Of a stretch of DNA of 64,000 bases, positions 21,546-33,245 are shown piece by piece. A model generated the notes under the pieces. It did no database searches. It saw only the letters and a program-made list of their open reading frames with translations, and was not told the origin of the DNA. Numbering within the stretch: position 1 is the stretch's first letter; every line of letters begins with the position of its first letter. This DNA is from Perognathus longimembris pacificus (taxonomy: Eukaryota > Chordata > Mammalia > Rodentia > Heteromyidae), in NCBI RefSeq assembly GCF_023159225.1, contig NC_063170.1:26934301-26998300 (forward strand), written 5' to 3'. Made by a program: the position numbers and the translations under genes.

Positions 21546-22699
21546 CAGTATTTTAAAAGAGTGGAATAGAGTTGCTTTTATTGGAGCCAGGCAGGGTGAG
21601 TGACTCCTGGCTGCTCTGGGCCCTCTGAGCATCCATGAAGCTTCTCTCTGCTACCTGGGTTCTCCAAGATGCCCCTATGGAAACTGTTGCTCTGGAGTCT
21701 TGCTGGGACCAGAATTGTCTTCTTTCACCAGCCCTTATACTCTTGCTTTATTTGGGGCTATCTTACTATTTCTTTAAATGGGAAAAATATCCCAGGTCCC
21801 AGGGCTTCAGCTTGCTATAATAATTCAACAAAGAAGGGGGAAAAAAGATTCAGTTATTATTGTGCTTTTTTTTTGAAGGCTGATTTTTGTGTTCAAATTC
21901 AGGCACTTGGGTAACACACTTTTATTTCACAATTCTCAATAAAGCTACCTGCATTCTGATTGTATCAGCAACCTCCGGCTACTTCCCCACACGCTGCCTG
22001 CAATATAAGCCTCTAATTTCCACGGTGCGGCAGGGGCATGCTTTATGGGCTGGGGGAGGCTGAGTCTCATCTCACCCTGAGTCGCCACAGGCTACTGGTG
22101 TGGAACAGAGCTCACCCTCAAAATGTCAGGGAGAATGAGAGAACCACCTCTGCCCATCCTACCTCAGCTAGAATGAAAGTAGCTGTGGTCTCCCTGCCCA
22201 TTGGACCGCAAGCCCCTGCCATGCCCTGTCTTACCAGACTCTTGTGGCCAGGTTGCTCCATTTCTATTTTGATTCCCCAGGCTCTCTGGACAATCAATTG
22301 CTCACCCACAAGATCCTGGGGAATATTTGAATATTAAAGACTCCGGGGCCTTCTTCTGTTGTCCCAAGCTGCTTCTAAAGCAAGCAAGCTACAGAAGCTC
22401 CAATGGAAACTGAGGAGTTGCTAATTCACCAATGGTTAGACCAATGGAACTTGAAAAATTGGGATAGAGTATCACCCACCTGGAGGCCTGAAGGCTGTGA
22501 TCAGGTCTGTCCTGGGTCAGCTCAGGCTTTGTTGCTGTTTTAATTTTCTGAGCTCAATTCTGTATTTAATTGACCATCCTGAGGCTCCAACCGAACTTCT
22601 GGTTCTGTGAACAGAACAGATTTGCCTACCAAGAGGGAGGCTGCCATTGCTGTGCATGCTTTGAGGGAGGAGGAACTCAGATTCTACATTGGATTGTCC
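21546..22699. other. Unique non-coding DNA
   Basis: No repeat recognised. The 99-codon plus frame at 22038-22337 has no identifiable domain. Confidence 0.5.
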
Positions 22700-22835
22700 A
22701 CGACCATCTGGCCTTGGTTTCCTTGTCTCTACTGTAAAGCTAAGTAGATACTCAGGTTTCAGAATAGTGGTAGGGACTAACTGAGATAATACTCAACAGA
22801 GCCTAGTGATTTGTAAGTGCTTAGTAATTGTTAAT
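22700..22835 (+). repeat. MIR SINE, plus strand
   Basis: 'ttggtttccttgtctctact' followed by 'actaactgagataatactca' and 'gtgatttgtaagtgcttagt' matches the distal half of MIR. Confidence 0.65.
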
Positions 22836-23696
22836 ACTCCAAGATGCCCAAGCCACAGTGTCTCTGTGTGCCTCTCCCACTCATTGTTTGTCTGCTTCTG
22901 TCTCTTCTCTTCTCTTTTTTCCCTTCTCCTCTCCTCTCTTCCCTCATTTTCTTGAGCTGTATGTTCCTAGAATTAATACACAAAACAATTTTTCAGTGAC
23001 CATTTGCTGAATTAGTACATAAGAAATTGGATGTACCAGTGACCCCATCGCTTCATCTTCTCCATTCCTCCGCTGTGTCACAGTACCGTCATTCATTTCA
23101 GGCAGCCAGTTATTGCTTCCAGAGCTGAAGCAGGGCCTCTCTTGACCTGAAACAGCATTGTTTTAATCAGCCACAGAAGAAGCCATACCACCCTAAGTAC
23201 TGTGGCTGTCTATTATGGGACAGTAGTATGACTAGTGAGGAAGGGAATGTAGGAAGGCAGTGCGTGCATCAAGGCTCACACCTCTGCTTATAAAGAATGT
23301 CCTTTCATTAGCTTATAGCACAGGCAATGCTTGATTATAATTATCTATCCATGGAATGTTAACTGAGCCCAGGTCCCTGATGTGAAACTCAGATGTGTTT
23401 GCTACAATTCAGAGACCCAGTCCACAGATGTTTGAGTGAAGAACTAAGCCTATGCTTTGTCTTGAACTCTGAGCTCCTGTCTCTCAGTCAATGAGGGTTC
23501 TGTTGCAGCCAGGAAAGATGTCCTCACACTCATTTGCTGAGCTGCTGGCACCTTACCCAGGGAATAATAACCAGTTCTATTTCCCCCTCTGGCATGGCAT
23601 AGCATGGCTGTCTGAGGCTTTTGGGGTTGAATGATGCCTGATGTCTTGTTCTGACTAAGGAGTTTTAACTGGAAGTAATGAAGTCAGAAGAAGGTT
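22836..23696. other. Unique non-coding DNA with a TC-rich patch
   Basis: A pyrimidine-rich patch lies near 22895-22950. No gene recognised. Confidence 0.5.
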
Positions 23697-23803
23697 TCCA
23701 TCCTCTCCACTTCCCTCCCCCTCCCTCTGTCTCCCCTCCCCTCCCCTCTCCTTCCCTCCCTTCCCATCCCCATCCCCTGCCCTTCTCTCTTCTCCTCTCC
23801 TGG
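23697..23803 (+). repeat. Polypyrimidine (CCCTT/CCCTC)n tract
   Basis: About 105 bp almost free of purines on the plus strand, irregular CCCTCC/CCTT units; triplex-prone. Confidence 0.9.
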
Positions 23804-23929
23804 AGATTTTAACCTAAGGTATTGCACATTCTAGGCAAACTCTCTGACATGGGCCATGTCTCTAGTCCAGAATCTGAGCGTCTCTGATTTCATCTTTCAT
23901 CCCTCAGATGAAGCAGGAAAACACTGTAT

Positions 23930-24060
23930 ACTGGCAACATCTTGGACTTGAATTCAAACCTTGGGTGCATAATTGATCTGTGGATGTGGGGCTTGGGCCA
24001 GTCATTTAAGATTCCTGCCAGAGCCATCATTTTCTCTCTTACAGACTAGTTCTCTATAGG
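23930..24060 (+). repeat. MIR SINE fragment
   Basis: 'ttggacttgaattcaaacct', then 'gggccagtcatttaagattc' and 'tcattttctctcttacagac' follow the MIR core order. Confidence 0.55.
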
Positions 24061-24956
24061 CCTTGGGATGCAACCAGTTTTGGTGTCACAGCTGTCCGTC
24101 AGATGTCTTAGTAGAGGTAGGCAGCTTTGGACTCTAAACAGCTAATTTTCCTCTCAAAGTCAGCAAAGTTATAGCAGGATGAAGACCCAAGTAAGACATT
24201 TACTGGAAAGGAGCTGGCAGCTGCTGAAAATACACTGGCTCTCCATGTCAGGTTTGCTGTTTCAATGAACTGTTAAATGTCAAGTGAATGTTTTCCTCCA
24301 GCTTTTTGACCTCACCAAGATCATCTCTCTACCATCCCAGGGAGGACTAGCAGTCCTGGCTTAGTTACAGGCTGCACACCAGGCCTTGAAGGAGGTGAGT
24401 TAACCAGGTCCTGAGGTTAAGGCAAACTCAAATCTCTAGTTCAGAGAATGGTACTGACTGTTTAGTAAAAGTGTGTATGTGTGCATTTGAGTATACACAT
24501 CCATCCATATATACCTTGGGCAGTGCTTTGCGATCTAAGAAAAAGAAAGCAGTAGAGACCCCTAACTTCCGGAAACTTACATTTTAATGAAAGAAACAGG
24601 AAGAAAAGTAAGTGAAATAGGAGGAAAGACAGCAATACATGTAGGGAGGAAGACTAAAGCATGAAGAGAAATAGGAAATGTCAAAGAGACTGAAATTTAG
24701 GTAAAGTGGCCTGGAAAGGCCCCCTGAGAAGAAAACCTGGAGTATCTGGAAACATTGCTACCTGTCTATCAGAGAAAATGTCCCACCACACCACACTTCA
24801 TACCACACCTTCTGGCAAATACAAAACAGTGATGGCATGTGCAGATGAATGGCACCAGGAGTTGCTAGGGGAAAGGTGAGCAAGGAAAACCCACTCCAGG
24901 ATCCAATGATAAAAATGCTGAGTACAAGAGTAATTTGAAGGATGAACTCTGCTTGT
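24061..24956. other. Unique non-coding DNA
   Basis: Purine-rich stretch near 24538-24660. No gene or named repeat recognised. Confidence 0.5.
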
Positions 24957-25168
24957 CTATCCATCTACCACCCATTCTGCCAGCCACCATCCATCCATCT
25001 ACTCACCCACCCATCCGTCTACCCACCCATCCTTCCATCCATTCATCCACCCATCCATCCACTCATCCATTCAACCATCCACCCACCCATTCATCCTCCA
25101 CCCATCATCCACCCACCCAGTTATCCATCCGTCCATCTATCCATTCATCCATCCATCTGTCCATTTTT
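24957..25168 (+). repeat. Degenerate (CATC/CACC)n tract
   Basis: About 210 bp of CCATCCATC, CACCCACC and TCATCC units with irregular phase. Two plus frames are open through it, giving His/Pro/Ser/Ile-rich peptides that are artefacts of the repeat. Confidence 0.93.
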
Positions 25169-25389
25169 CATTTAGTTGTTCAACAAATGTCCATTTCCAC
25201 TACTAAAATATATTCAACTTATAATTAGATTTCTAGTATGTTTAATAAATAAAATTAAAGAGGAAAACAAAAGGCAACACAACTAAGGCTTTGATGCTGC
25301 GTTGGACTCTGTCTATGGTTTTGAAGGCAGGGGACCCCAAGAGATATCAGTGAGCACAAACACTCATTCAAAGTGTGCTGCCTGCCAAT

Positions 25390-25565
25390 GTTCTTCTGAA
25401 GCCCACTCTATATCTCATTTAGTACTTACCACTGCCCTGTGAGAGAAAAACTATCACCCTGGTTAGCAAAGTTAATTGCCCACATCAAGTCACTTACCTA
25501 GCAGGAATTCAAACTCAAGCAATCTTGTTCCAAATCCTTGTCTCTTAATAACCATACTGCCTCTC
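25390..25565 (-). repeat. MIR SINE, minus strand
   Basis: 'tatctcatttagtacttacc', 'aaagttaattgcccacatca', 'aggaattcaaactcaagcaa', 'cttaataaccatactgcctc': antisense MIR order. Confidence 0.65.
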
Positions 25566-26327
25566 TACAAACAAATAAAGATGAATGATTGTAATACAGA
25601 ATAATAATACAAGATGAAACCTGAACTTTTTATGTCATTCACACTGACTACTCAGTTAAGGGCAAAGGTCCAAGGACTCCTGTGCAGGATTTGAACCTCT
25701 ATTGTGCTTAGCATCCTGGGCCAGGGCAGCCTCAGCTTGCCTAGTCAGGGAATAAGGAGCTGAGATGTTGAAGACTGGCAGGAGCAGGAAAGGGAAACAG
25801 CAGGGTCCTCATTCACGCCTCAGCTCCATCACCCTGTGGGAGGTGTCTAGGAGGAGCTGTTAACAGTGTTTCTGGTAAACACCTTTGTTCTTCCAGTTGA
25901 CTATTTTTAAACTTTTCAAGCTGAGCTAACTTCAGGTGTGACATTCTAAAGCAGTTGCCCAGTTTTCTGATAGATGGGTAGGGATGATGGAATGGATGAA
26001 AGAGAGAAGCTGAGTGAACTTATTTTGAGGGGAGACCATGCGACTCAGCATGGGAGTGTGACTCTTCAGCTGTCTGGCTTCCCTCTGGGGAAGGCTTTGG
26101 TGAGCAGACAGAAGAGGTGGGCAAGGTGGAGTGGGACATCTTTCCTCCACTGAGTGAGTGCTGTGTGACCTCCAACTCTTCCCTGAAGCTTCCTGAGTCT
26201 CTACTCTCCACCTCCCAGGTTCACATGGCAGCACAGTGGGAATAGCGGCTTAGGGTGAATTTGTATTCCTTGTACATCTTGCTTTCCTACTCAGTGTTTC
26301 TAATTCCCTGTATTTTTGGATGTTAGT

Positions 26328-26329
<2 letters not shown>
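25566..26329. other. Unique non-coding DNA
   Basis: Two overlapping minus frames at 25932-26234 show no domain. No repeats recognised. Confidence 0.5.

Positions 26330-26359
<30 letters not shown>
26330..26359 (+). repeat. (CA)n microsatellite
   Basis: About 15 CA units at the tail end of the following minus-strand SINE. Confidence 0.95.
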
Positions 26360-26361
<2 letters not shown>

Positions 26362-26362
<1 letters not shown>

Positions 26363-26532
26363 TGTGCATCCTGGTATTGGTGCTTGAACTCAGGGCCAGG
26401 AATCTATCCCTTAGTTTTTTGTTTTTTTTTTTTTTGTTTTCTGGTGTTTCTTTTTAAAATTTTTTTCCTTAAGGATAGCATAGCACTCTACACCACTTGA
26501 GTCACAGCTCCACCCCTGGATTTTTTTTTTTT

Positions 26533-26564
<32 letters not shown>

Positions 26565-26682
26565 GTTAATTGGAGGTGAGAGTCTCATGGACTTTCTTGT
26601 TTGGTCTGGCTTTGAATCTTGATCCTTAGATTCCAGACTCCTGAGCAGCTAGGATGGCAGGTGTCAGCCATCAGTGGCTGAT
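26362..26682 (-). mobile_element. 7SL-left/Geo-right SINE with internal T and GT expansions, minus strand
   Basis: Antisense Geo ('tggtgcttgaactcaggg', 'ctacaccacttgagtcacag') and 7SL-like arm ('ggttaattggaggtgaga', 'tgagcagctaggatggcagg'). Poly-T runs and a short (GT)9 lie at the linker, so it is longer than its relatives. Confidence 0.82.
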
Positions 26683-27180
26683 TTGGGGGGCTTTTTAAAA
26701 GAAGCATTGGCACTTTGTTCCCATCATCACTAAGAGTCTAAAACCTGACACTCCCAGAGAACAGGAAAAGCCTGGCTTTCCTCAGACTTACTGGCCTTGT
26801 GCCTCTACTCTCTAAACCATGGAAAATGTAATACTAAAATTCAGGAAGAATAGAGAAGATTCATATATTTTTTCACCCCCAGAATGAACAAATATTAATA
26901 TTGAGCATATATGTCCCAGTATAGGAAGTGCCTCTAGACAAAGTAAAGTTTACCTTTCAAAATCTTCACAACTCCACCTTTTTCCCTGTTCAGAGATAAA
27001 CTTGCATTTATCCCTCCTGTCCATGTCAATGCAAGGTACAGCACTAATTCATGTGCACTAAAACTTGTTCCTAAATGATAGCATGTAGATAGAACCTCAT
27101 TGGTGACTTGTTTTTTCCTTTTTATAATTTCTTTGACTCTCTTAATGTTAATTAATATAGACTTATGTTTAGATTTGAAT
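26683..27180. other. Unique non-coding DNA
   Basis: Nothing recognised. The 93-codon minus frame at 26934 is not identifiable. Confidence 0.45.
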
Positions 27181-27745
27181 ATAGGCTGAGTTGTGTTTCC
27201 CTCACCCAAATTCATCCCAAGACCTCAGAATGAGGCTTTATTTGGACTCTAGGTCTTTCAAGGGGCATTCAATTAGACAAATACCAGTGGCTCATGCCTG
27301 TAATTTTAGCTACTCAGGAGGCTAACATCTGAAGATTGAAGTTCAAAACCACCCTGGGCAGAAAAGTTTGTGAGACACCATCTCCAATTAGCTAGCAAAA
27401 AAATCAGGGCTGGAGGAGTGGATCAAGTGTAGTGTCAGCTGGGAATAAAAAGCTGAGGAAGTTCAAATCCCAATACTAGCCAAAAAAAATAATAACCAAC
27501 AAAATCCAAAACAGTGGTAATTAATTAAGTTAATATAAGGTCATTAAGGCAGACCCAAATCCAATATGACTGATGTCCTTATATAAAGAAGAAGTTAGAA
27601 CATAGATACAGACATAGGAAGGTGGTGTGAATGAAGGGGTAACAGTTCTCTACAGACCAGAAAGAGGCCCAAAGCAGATCCTCCATCATGCACTCAGAGC
27701 AAAACACTCCTACAGCAGCACCAGCTCAGATCTCTAGATTTCTAA
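27181..27745 (+). mobile_element. MLT1-like MaLR LTR, split by a SINE
   Basis: First part 27181-27279: 'gagttgtgtttccctcaccc', 'cctcagaatgaggctttatt', 'tggactctaggtctttca'. Second part from about 27512: 'gtaattaattaagttaatat', 'aaatccaatatgactgatgt', 'ccttatataaagaagaagtt', 'cagacataggaaggtggtgt'. The order matches MLT1, interrupted by the SINE at 27280-27488. Confidence 0.8.
27280..27488 (+). mobile_element. 7SL-left/Geo-right SINE inside MLT1
   Basis: 'agtggctcatgcctgtaatt', 'ctactcaggaggctaacatc', linker 'tctccaattagctagc', decayed Geo arm 'gaagttcaaatcccaatact', A-rich tail. Confidence 0.82.
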
Positions 27746-28094
27746 TGATGATGTGACAAAGCATTTAATCACCCCATCTGCTTTTTTTTTTTTAATTGAA
27801 GGCTGAGCGCATTGACAATGACTCCATCCCACAAGGAACTATTAATGAGAGCTCATGATTATACTCATGTACTGGAATATTGCTTCACCCTGGACTTGTG
27901 GATTTTTATTTTAATCCTTTAAAGAAAAAAAATGGGTTTGGAACCAGAACTCTTTGAATTCAGAAATGTTCTTGTAGGAACATTCTTAACACGTGTGAAC
28001 CCTAACCCCATCGCTCACCTCTCTACTCCTCAATTTCTTATGTTTAGCACAGTATCTACTCTCTATAATTGTTGTACTAATTGAACCTCTCTTT

Positions 28095-28215
28095 TTAATT
28101 TTTTAAAGATATATTTATCTTTAAGTATTTTCAAAAAGGAGCTGCCATTTAACAAAGTAGTACACAAATCCAATGAATCTTGATCAGTGGCATCCTTTCC
28201 GTTATTCCTCCCCAG
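28095..28215 (-). mobile_element. L1 3' UTR fragment, minus strand
   Basis: 'tatctttaagtattttcaaa', 'ggagctgccatttaacaaag', 'atcttgatcagtggcatcct' match the L1 3' UTR family seen at 16745 and 34935. Confidence 0.65.
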
Positions 28216-28235
28216 TGATGGGTTTTGTATGTGTG

Positions 28236-28546
28236 ATTTTTTTTTTTTTTGAGTGGAAGTAATGGAGTTTCATCTCAGGGCCTTGTGCTTGGCAAATGAC
28301 ATACCTTTCCTAGCCCTTCTAACTTCCATTATTTTTTCAAGTAGAGTCTCACATTTATACCTGGGCTGTCCTGGGTACTCTAATTATGCTTCCCACCCAC
28401 ATGAGACGACCAGTGTACACTACTCTGCCAACCTATTGATTGAGATGGGTTCTTATACACATTTTTCCTGGGCTGTCCTGAAACCTTGATCTTCCTGATT
28501 TCAGCTTCCTTGGTATCTGGCATTACAGAATAAGACATCATACCCT
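28236..28546 (-). mobile_element. B1-like composite SINE, minus strand
   Basis: Poly-T start, antisense ID-like 'tctcagggccttgtgcttgg', then two B1-like arms including 'ctgggctgtcctgaaacctt' and 'tatctggcattacagaataa'. Confidence 0.65.
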
Positions 28547-28557
28547 TTTCAAGTATC

Positions 28558-28559
<2 letters not shown>

Positions 28560-28611
<52 letters not shown>
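28560..28611 (+). repeat. (TG)n microsatellite
   Basis: 26 TG units between two SINEs. Confidence 0.98.
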
Positions 28612-28613
<2 letters not shown>

Positions 28614-28857
28614 CACATGTATGTATGTCTGTGCACACTAGAGCTTGAACTCTAGGCCTGGCCATTTTATCTTAGCATTTTTTTGCTTAAGGCTAGCACT
28701 CTACCACTTGAGCCACAGCTCCACTTCCAGCTTTTTGGAGGTTAATTGGAGATAACAGTTTTATAGACTTTTCTGCTTGGCTGACTTCAAACCATGATCC
28801 TCAGATCTCAACCTCTTGAGTAACCAGGATTATAGGCATGAGCTACCAGACCTGGCT
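28612..28857 (-). mobile_element. 7SL-left/Geo-right SINE, minus strand
   Basis: Antisense Geo 'gctagcactctaccacttga' followed by 'ggttaattggagataaca' linker and 7SL-like arm ending 'gcatgagctaccagacctgg'. Confidence 0.9.
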
Positions 28858-29717
28858 AAGTGCCATTCTTAAAGAATAAACTGGGGCACTTTGGAAGATA
28901 CCTGCCTCTGGCATGGGCCCATGACTTGAAGCAAACCTCTGAGTGGTTCCATCTAGCCAAGCCAGCAGGGAGGAAACTAAACTTCAGATTCTCTCATGGC
29001 AGCTCTGCCAGGCTGGCCTCCCAGCATGCTTTGAGCATAAGCTACAGTGACAAGGGACATGTAGCCTGCCAAGAAACTGCAGAGACTGCTGGAAGATGCC
29101 ACTTGCAACTGTACCCCAAAGGATGTGTAGAGCCCAGAGGAAAAGGGGAAGCACTAGGCCCCTTTCAGAAGTATTTTGGAGGCATTGTTTGTCATGATAT
29201 AAAGAGGAAGATACACTGGATGTCCACAGAAAATTCATTAAGTAAGACCACAGCATATTTATACCAAAACTGCTGCTGAGATGATATGTAATGACAGGGG
29301 GAGAGTCTTGAGGACAAGACATGGCATTACCTGGATTGAAAAGCTACTTCTTTATAAGAGTCAGTACACCACAATAAATAAATGTAACAAAGAGTCAGTA
29401 CATTACAACTCCATTTCCATTTAAAAAATATTTATAATGAAAGAAATAAATAGGTGTGCACAAGATGATGACTATATATCTGAATAGTAGTTTTCTATAG
29501 TGTTATGTGTTTTCTCCTTGCTGGGATATATGTTTATATATATATCATAAATATATTATCATAAAAAAGTAATATATTCTCATTTATTTCAGCTGTTTCA
29601 CTGTTATTTCCCTGTTTCAGATCCTTGTCACCTATTGAGAGAGAACTAAACTGGATAATCTTTATGCCTTCTATCAGTTGTGACATTGCCAGATAATAAT
29701 TTTGAAAGTTGGATTAT
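28858..29717. other. Unique DNA with a 139-codon open frame
   Basis: A plus frame runs 28860-29279 with a minus frame open opposite it. The plus protein has no transmembrane stretch, signal peptide or domain I recognise. There is no convincing Kozak context or splice evidence, and its first bases abut a SINE. Six-frame chance expectation for this length in 64 kb is several, so I do not call a gene. 29500-29580 is AT-rich. Confidence 0.45.
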
Positions 29718-29873
29718 TTTCTCAAGGCTCGTGTTTTACCAATTGAGTCACACTGTCAGTTCCAGCTTTCTGCTTATTAATTGGATATAAGAGTCTTTCA
29801 GATATGTGTTCCTGGACTGACTTTGAACTTTGATCCCACATCTCATTGTGGCATGAGCCACAATGCCTGGCTT
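29718..29873 (-). mobile_element. 7SL/Geo SINE, truncated, minus strand
   Basis: 'caaggctcgtgttttaccaa' (antisense Geo), 'attaattggatataagag', and the 7SL-like arm ending 'gcatgagccacaatgcctgg'. Confidence 0.78.
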
Positions 29874-29953
29874 TTTGAAGATTGGAATATTAATAAAACG
29901 TATCTATGAAAAGTACACTTACATGTTTACAATGCTTTTAAAAGTCAGGTTGG

Positions 29954-30170
29954 GGGGCTGGGAATATGGCCTAGTGGCAAGAGTGCTTGCCTCATATACA
30001 TGAAGCCCTGGGTTCGATTCCCCAGCACCACATATATAGAAAACGGCCAGAAGTGGCGCTATAGCTCAAGTGGCAGAGTGCTAGCCTTGAGCAAAAAAGA
30101 AGCCAGGGACAGTGCTCAGGCCCTGAGTCCAAGCTCCAGCACTGGCCAAAATAAATAAATAAATAAAAAA
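29954..30170 (+). mobile_element. IDL-Geo SINE with 15-bp target-site duplication
   Basis: Full dimer: 'ggggctgggaatatggccta', 'gggttcgattccccagcacc', Geo arm 'agaagtggcgctatagctca' through 'tccagcactggcc', tail (AAAT)n. Exact repeats taaaagtcaggttgg at 29939-29953 and 30171-30185. Confidence 0.95.
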
Positions 30171-30189
30171 TAAAAGTCAGGTTGGTTTG

Positions 30190-30325
30190 GTGAAACTCAA
30201 CTGTAATCCCAGTACTTGGCAGGTAGAGGCAGGAAAATCACAAGTGTTAGGCCAGTCTAAGCTACATACCCTAAGTTCCAGGCCAGATGGGTGATGTGGT
30301 GAGACGCTGTCTTAAAACAGACAAA
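30190..30325 (+). mobile_element. B1-like SINE monomer
   Basis: 'ctgtaatcccagtacttggc', 'aggcaggaaaatcacaagtg', 'gtggtgagacgctgtcttaa', A-rich tail. A 7SL/B1 monomer without a Geo arm, just behind the target repeat of the IDL-Geo. Confidence 0.8.
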
Positions 30326-31215
30326 TTACAAAAATCAAAAAGCAGCTGGAGGCCCCAGAGACCCCAGAACTGGCTACTACATCTACTCAGCCCATTGTCT
30401 TTCATGATATCACTGCTGTTTTAATTGTAAGGGAATAAAAGATGAGGCAACTACTAAACACATTGTACATTTGGCTCTTAGCCAAGTGTTATTATAGAGG
30501 TGATATACAGAGTGTTACATTTACATGCACCATTTCCTTTCCTTTCGTACAATGTCATCTGTTCCCTCATTCTCTCCCATTCTCTTTCTCCCATGAGGTT
30601 AGCCAAGTGTTTAATATATCATCTTAATGCTTACTATTAGCCTATGTGTTAGGTGGCACCATTGCTTTTATTTTATTTTTTTCCAGTGAGGAAGATGTAA
30701 CCATAGGGAGTCAATCAATGCCCCAATCAGTGACCAGAACAGAACAGTTTGCATTTGAACACAAAACCCCAAGCCAGGTGTGCAGCCCTTGCCACACTCC
30801 CCGCTGCCCCCTAGTGGAGCTCTTTCCTTCCTAGGTCTGGCAAGGAATTTAACCTCACTGAAGGAACCCAGGAAGCAAAGGGAAGCCTGTCCAGCCAGTG
30901 AGTGCTAGTAGAAAAGGTCCAACAGGAGCTCATCGAGAGTTTATCTTGGGAAGTAATAAGTCACAGGTTCCATCCAGAGACAATCGCGACAATTGCGGTG
31001 GCTTTCCTTCATGTCGATGCAGGAAGGCTGCAGTTGAGTGGGGAATTGTTAGTAATGGAGCGGGAAGGAGAGAAGCAAGCTATATGTAGGTGTTTGCATT
31101 TCCTTAAAAGTGTTGTGCATTGAAATGAATTCCAGGAAATGGAAACATGGGTTTTATTGTTGTTTTCTGTTGCTTTCTTGCTTGATTTTTGGTGTGTTTT
31201 TTCTGTTTTTTTTTT
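30326..31215. other. Unique DNA, possible conserved element at 30950-31075
   Basis: Mostly unremarkable. 30980-31020 has clustered CpG sites in otherwise CpG-poor DNA ('gacaatcgcgacaattgcgg'). Overlapping plus frames at 30898 and 30902 show no domain. Confidence 0.45.
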
Positions 31216-31448
31216 TGGGGGGGGGGGGACAAAGCAGGTACAGAAATGAAAGGATGAAGGATGAACAAATTCAGGCATGGTATTCAATAGACACTATGTG
31301 GAAAACAAACTCTACAATTTGTGGGCAGGGATAGGAGGGGGAAACTAAAGGAAAGTGAAGGAAGAAAAAGAAATGTCTGAAAAGAAATGTACTCATTTAC
31401 CTGATTTGTGAAACAGTAACCCCTCTGTACAATACTTCAATAAAAAAA
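31216..31448 (+). mobile_element. L1 3' end
   Basis: Begins at the T/G homopolymer junction near 31211-31229, then 'acaaagcaggtacagaaatg', 'agaaatgtactcatttacct', 'acagtaacccctctgtacaa', 'tacttcaataaaaaaa'. The tail matches antisense copies at 49353, 51165 and 55015. Confidence 0.82.
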
Positions 31449-32224
31449 TACAATTAGGTTTTAATAAATGGTCTGTAAAATGTCCTATTAGACACCAGCT
31501 AGTGATTCATGCTGTTACTTTAATGAAGTGCTCCAGTCTTAGGAGGCTCAGGCACTGGGTCGGATAGTTCTCTTCCCTACTCCTGCCCACCTCTGCTTGG
31601 CATTGCTGAGCTGGGAGCCCAAGTTCCTGAGCTGGCTGATCCCATGTGGGTTTGGTCAAAGGCAGTATACATGGGAAATCAGAAAGGAAGAGGTAGGGGG
31701 AGCCAGGATGTCCACTCTCATGCAGTTAGCAGTAAGTCCATTGCAATTACATCTCCTTTGAGGCCTTCATCAGATGACTTACCAAATCTCCAGCCTCTGC
31801 TGGGTGTCCCCAGGCACTGGTAACTTCACCTCCTCCATTGTCTTGGGTTGATACAGCTGCTTGACCTCACCAACCTTTGACCAGCTTGCCATTTTCACTT
31901 GATCTCTCTGTTCTTCCATTACATGTACAAACAATTAAGATTTGTCTGCTTGCCATTGGAGTGGGTTTTTTTCTGATTGAATTCTTCCTGATAGGTTGGT
32001 TATAGATTTCTGAGCTATTCTATGATGTAGGGAAAAGGACATCGTGTAACATAAAGGAAGGAACCTTAAGGAAGCTTCAATAAAAGTGTAAAGGTGAGTG
32101 ACTAACACCAGCCAGGAATATCAGGTATCTTGTATGATTTTGAATTTGGCCTTCAAAATAAGAGAACTTCTATGGATATAGGAGGCAATTGGAAAGCAGG
32201 AGTAAGTTCTAATGTTTCACAGTA
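31449..32224. other. Unique non-coding DNA
   Basis: No repeat or gene recognised. Confidence 0.5.
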
Positions 32225-32440
32225 CAGTAAGATGACTATGACTCACCAACACTCAAGAAAACACTTCAAAATAGCTGGTGGGTAGGATCTTGAATGTTCA
32301 ACACACACAATGATATACTTCTGAGGTTATAAATACACAAGTTATCCTAATCTGACCACCACACATTCTCTGCTTGTAATGAAATGTCACACAACACCCC
32401 CTAAGTATGCACCACTACTGTGTGTCTATTAAAAAACATT
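32225..32440 (+). mobile_element. Old L1 3' end (L1M-type)
   Basis: 'acttctgaggttataaatac', 'cacattctctgcttgtaatg', 'aaatgtcacacaacaccccc' and 'ctactgtgtgtctattaaaa' follow the 3' terminus of old mammalian L1s. Confidence 0.65.
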
Positions 32441-33126
32441 TTTAAAAGGGAGATAAGGAAAGGAATGTGGAATTTGAAGGGATAAGAACAACCTAGATGA
32501 GGGAGTACATATTAACAAGGGCAATAATCAGTAAGAATCCTGCTCTTATAAATAACACATGGGTAATAAATGAAAAAATAAGAAAAGTGTTCACTTGTGC
32601 CCAAGAGCTTCTCGTTTAGGGATGGAGATCGAATACGAGGAGTATCAGGGAACTCTAGGCAGAAGAAATGTTTGGGTTGGATGACTGAGGGAGTCAGAAG
32701 TGATAAACCAAGAAGGAAGCATACCTGAATTTGCCTTCCTCCCTTCATTTCTGTGTCCTCCCTTCTCTCCCCTCCCCCCCAAAAAAGACAGAAAAAAAGA
32801 ACAAAACAAAATATTCTGGCTGAATGCCAGAGTAAAGATGTGGGCCTTATCTTAAGGTCATCTTTGTCATTATTGGGTATTGTTCAGTTGAAAGTTGAAG
32901 TAAATAAGGTTTTCCCAAACCCGTGTCCTATTCCACTTGCTTGGACTGGTTTGGAGTGAGGAAGAGGGCTGGTTGGAGGACTAATTCATCTTGGGTTTGA
33001 ACAAGGCAAGAAGGATGCAGATTTGTTAGGTATTCAAAGAGTTAGAATTTCGCACCACAGATGGGGGAGCTGAAAGAAAGGATGACACAAAAATGCCTCT
33101 GATGCCCACATGATCCCCACAAACTA
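32441..33126. other. Unique non-coding DNA
   Basis: Nothing recognised. Confidence 0.5.
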
Positions 33127-33222
33127 CCTCTGTGACCCCAGCACTTGGGAGGCCAAGGCAGGAGGATCATGTATTTAAGATCAGCTTACATGGCCCAGAT
33201 CTTGTCTCAAGAAAACAACTAT
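33127..33222 (+). mobile_element. B1-like SINE monomer
   Basis: 'ctgtgaccccagcacttggg', 'aggccaaggcaggaggatca', 'cagatcttgtctcaag' and an A-rich tail that leads into the GGAA tract. Confidence 0.8.
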
Positions 33223-33245
33223 TCAAACAAACAACTCAGAAAGAG

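Noticed and set aside
24935..25228. His/Pro/Ser/Ile-rich repeat protein
   Set aside because: Translation of the degenerate CATC/CACC tract in more than one frame.
28860..29279. 139-codon plus-strand frame
   Set aside because: No domain, start context or splice evidence; it begins at a SINE edge. Several frames of this length are expected by chance in six frames of 64 kb.
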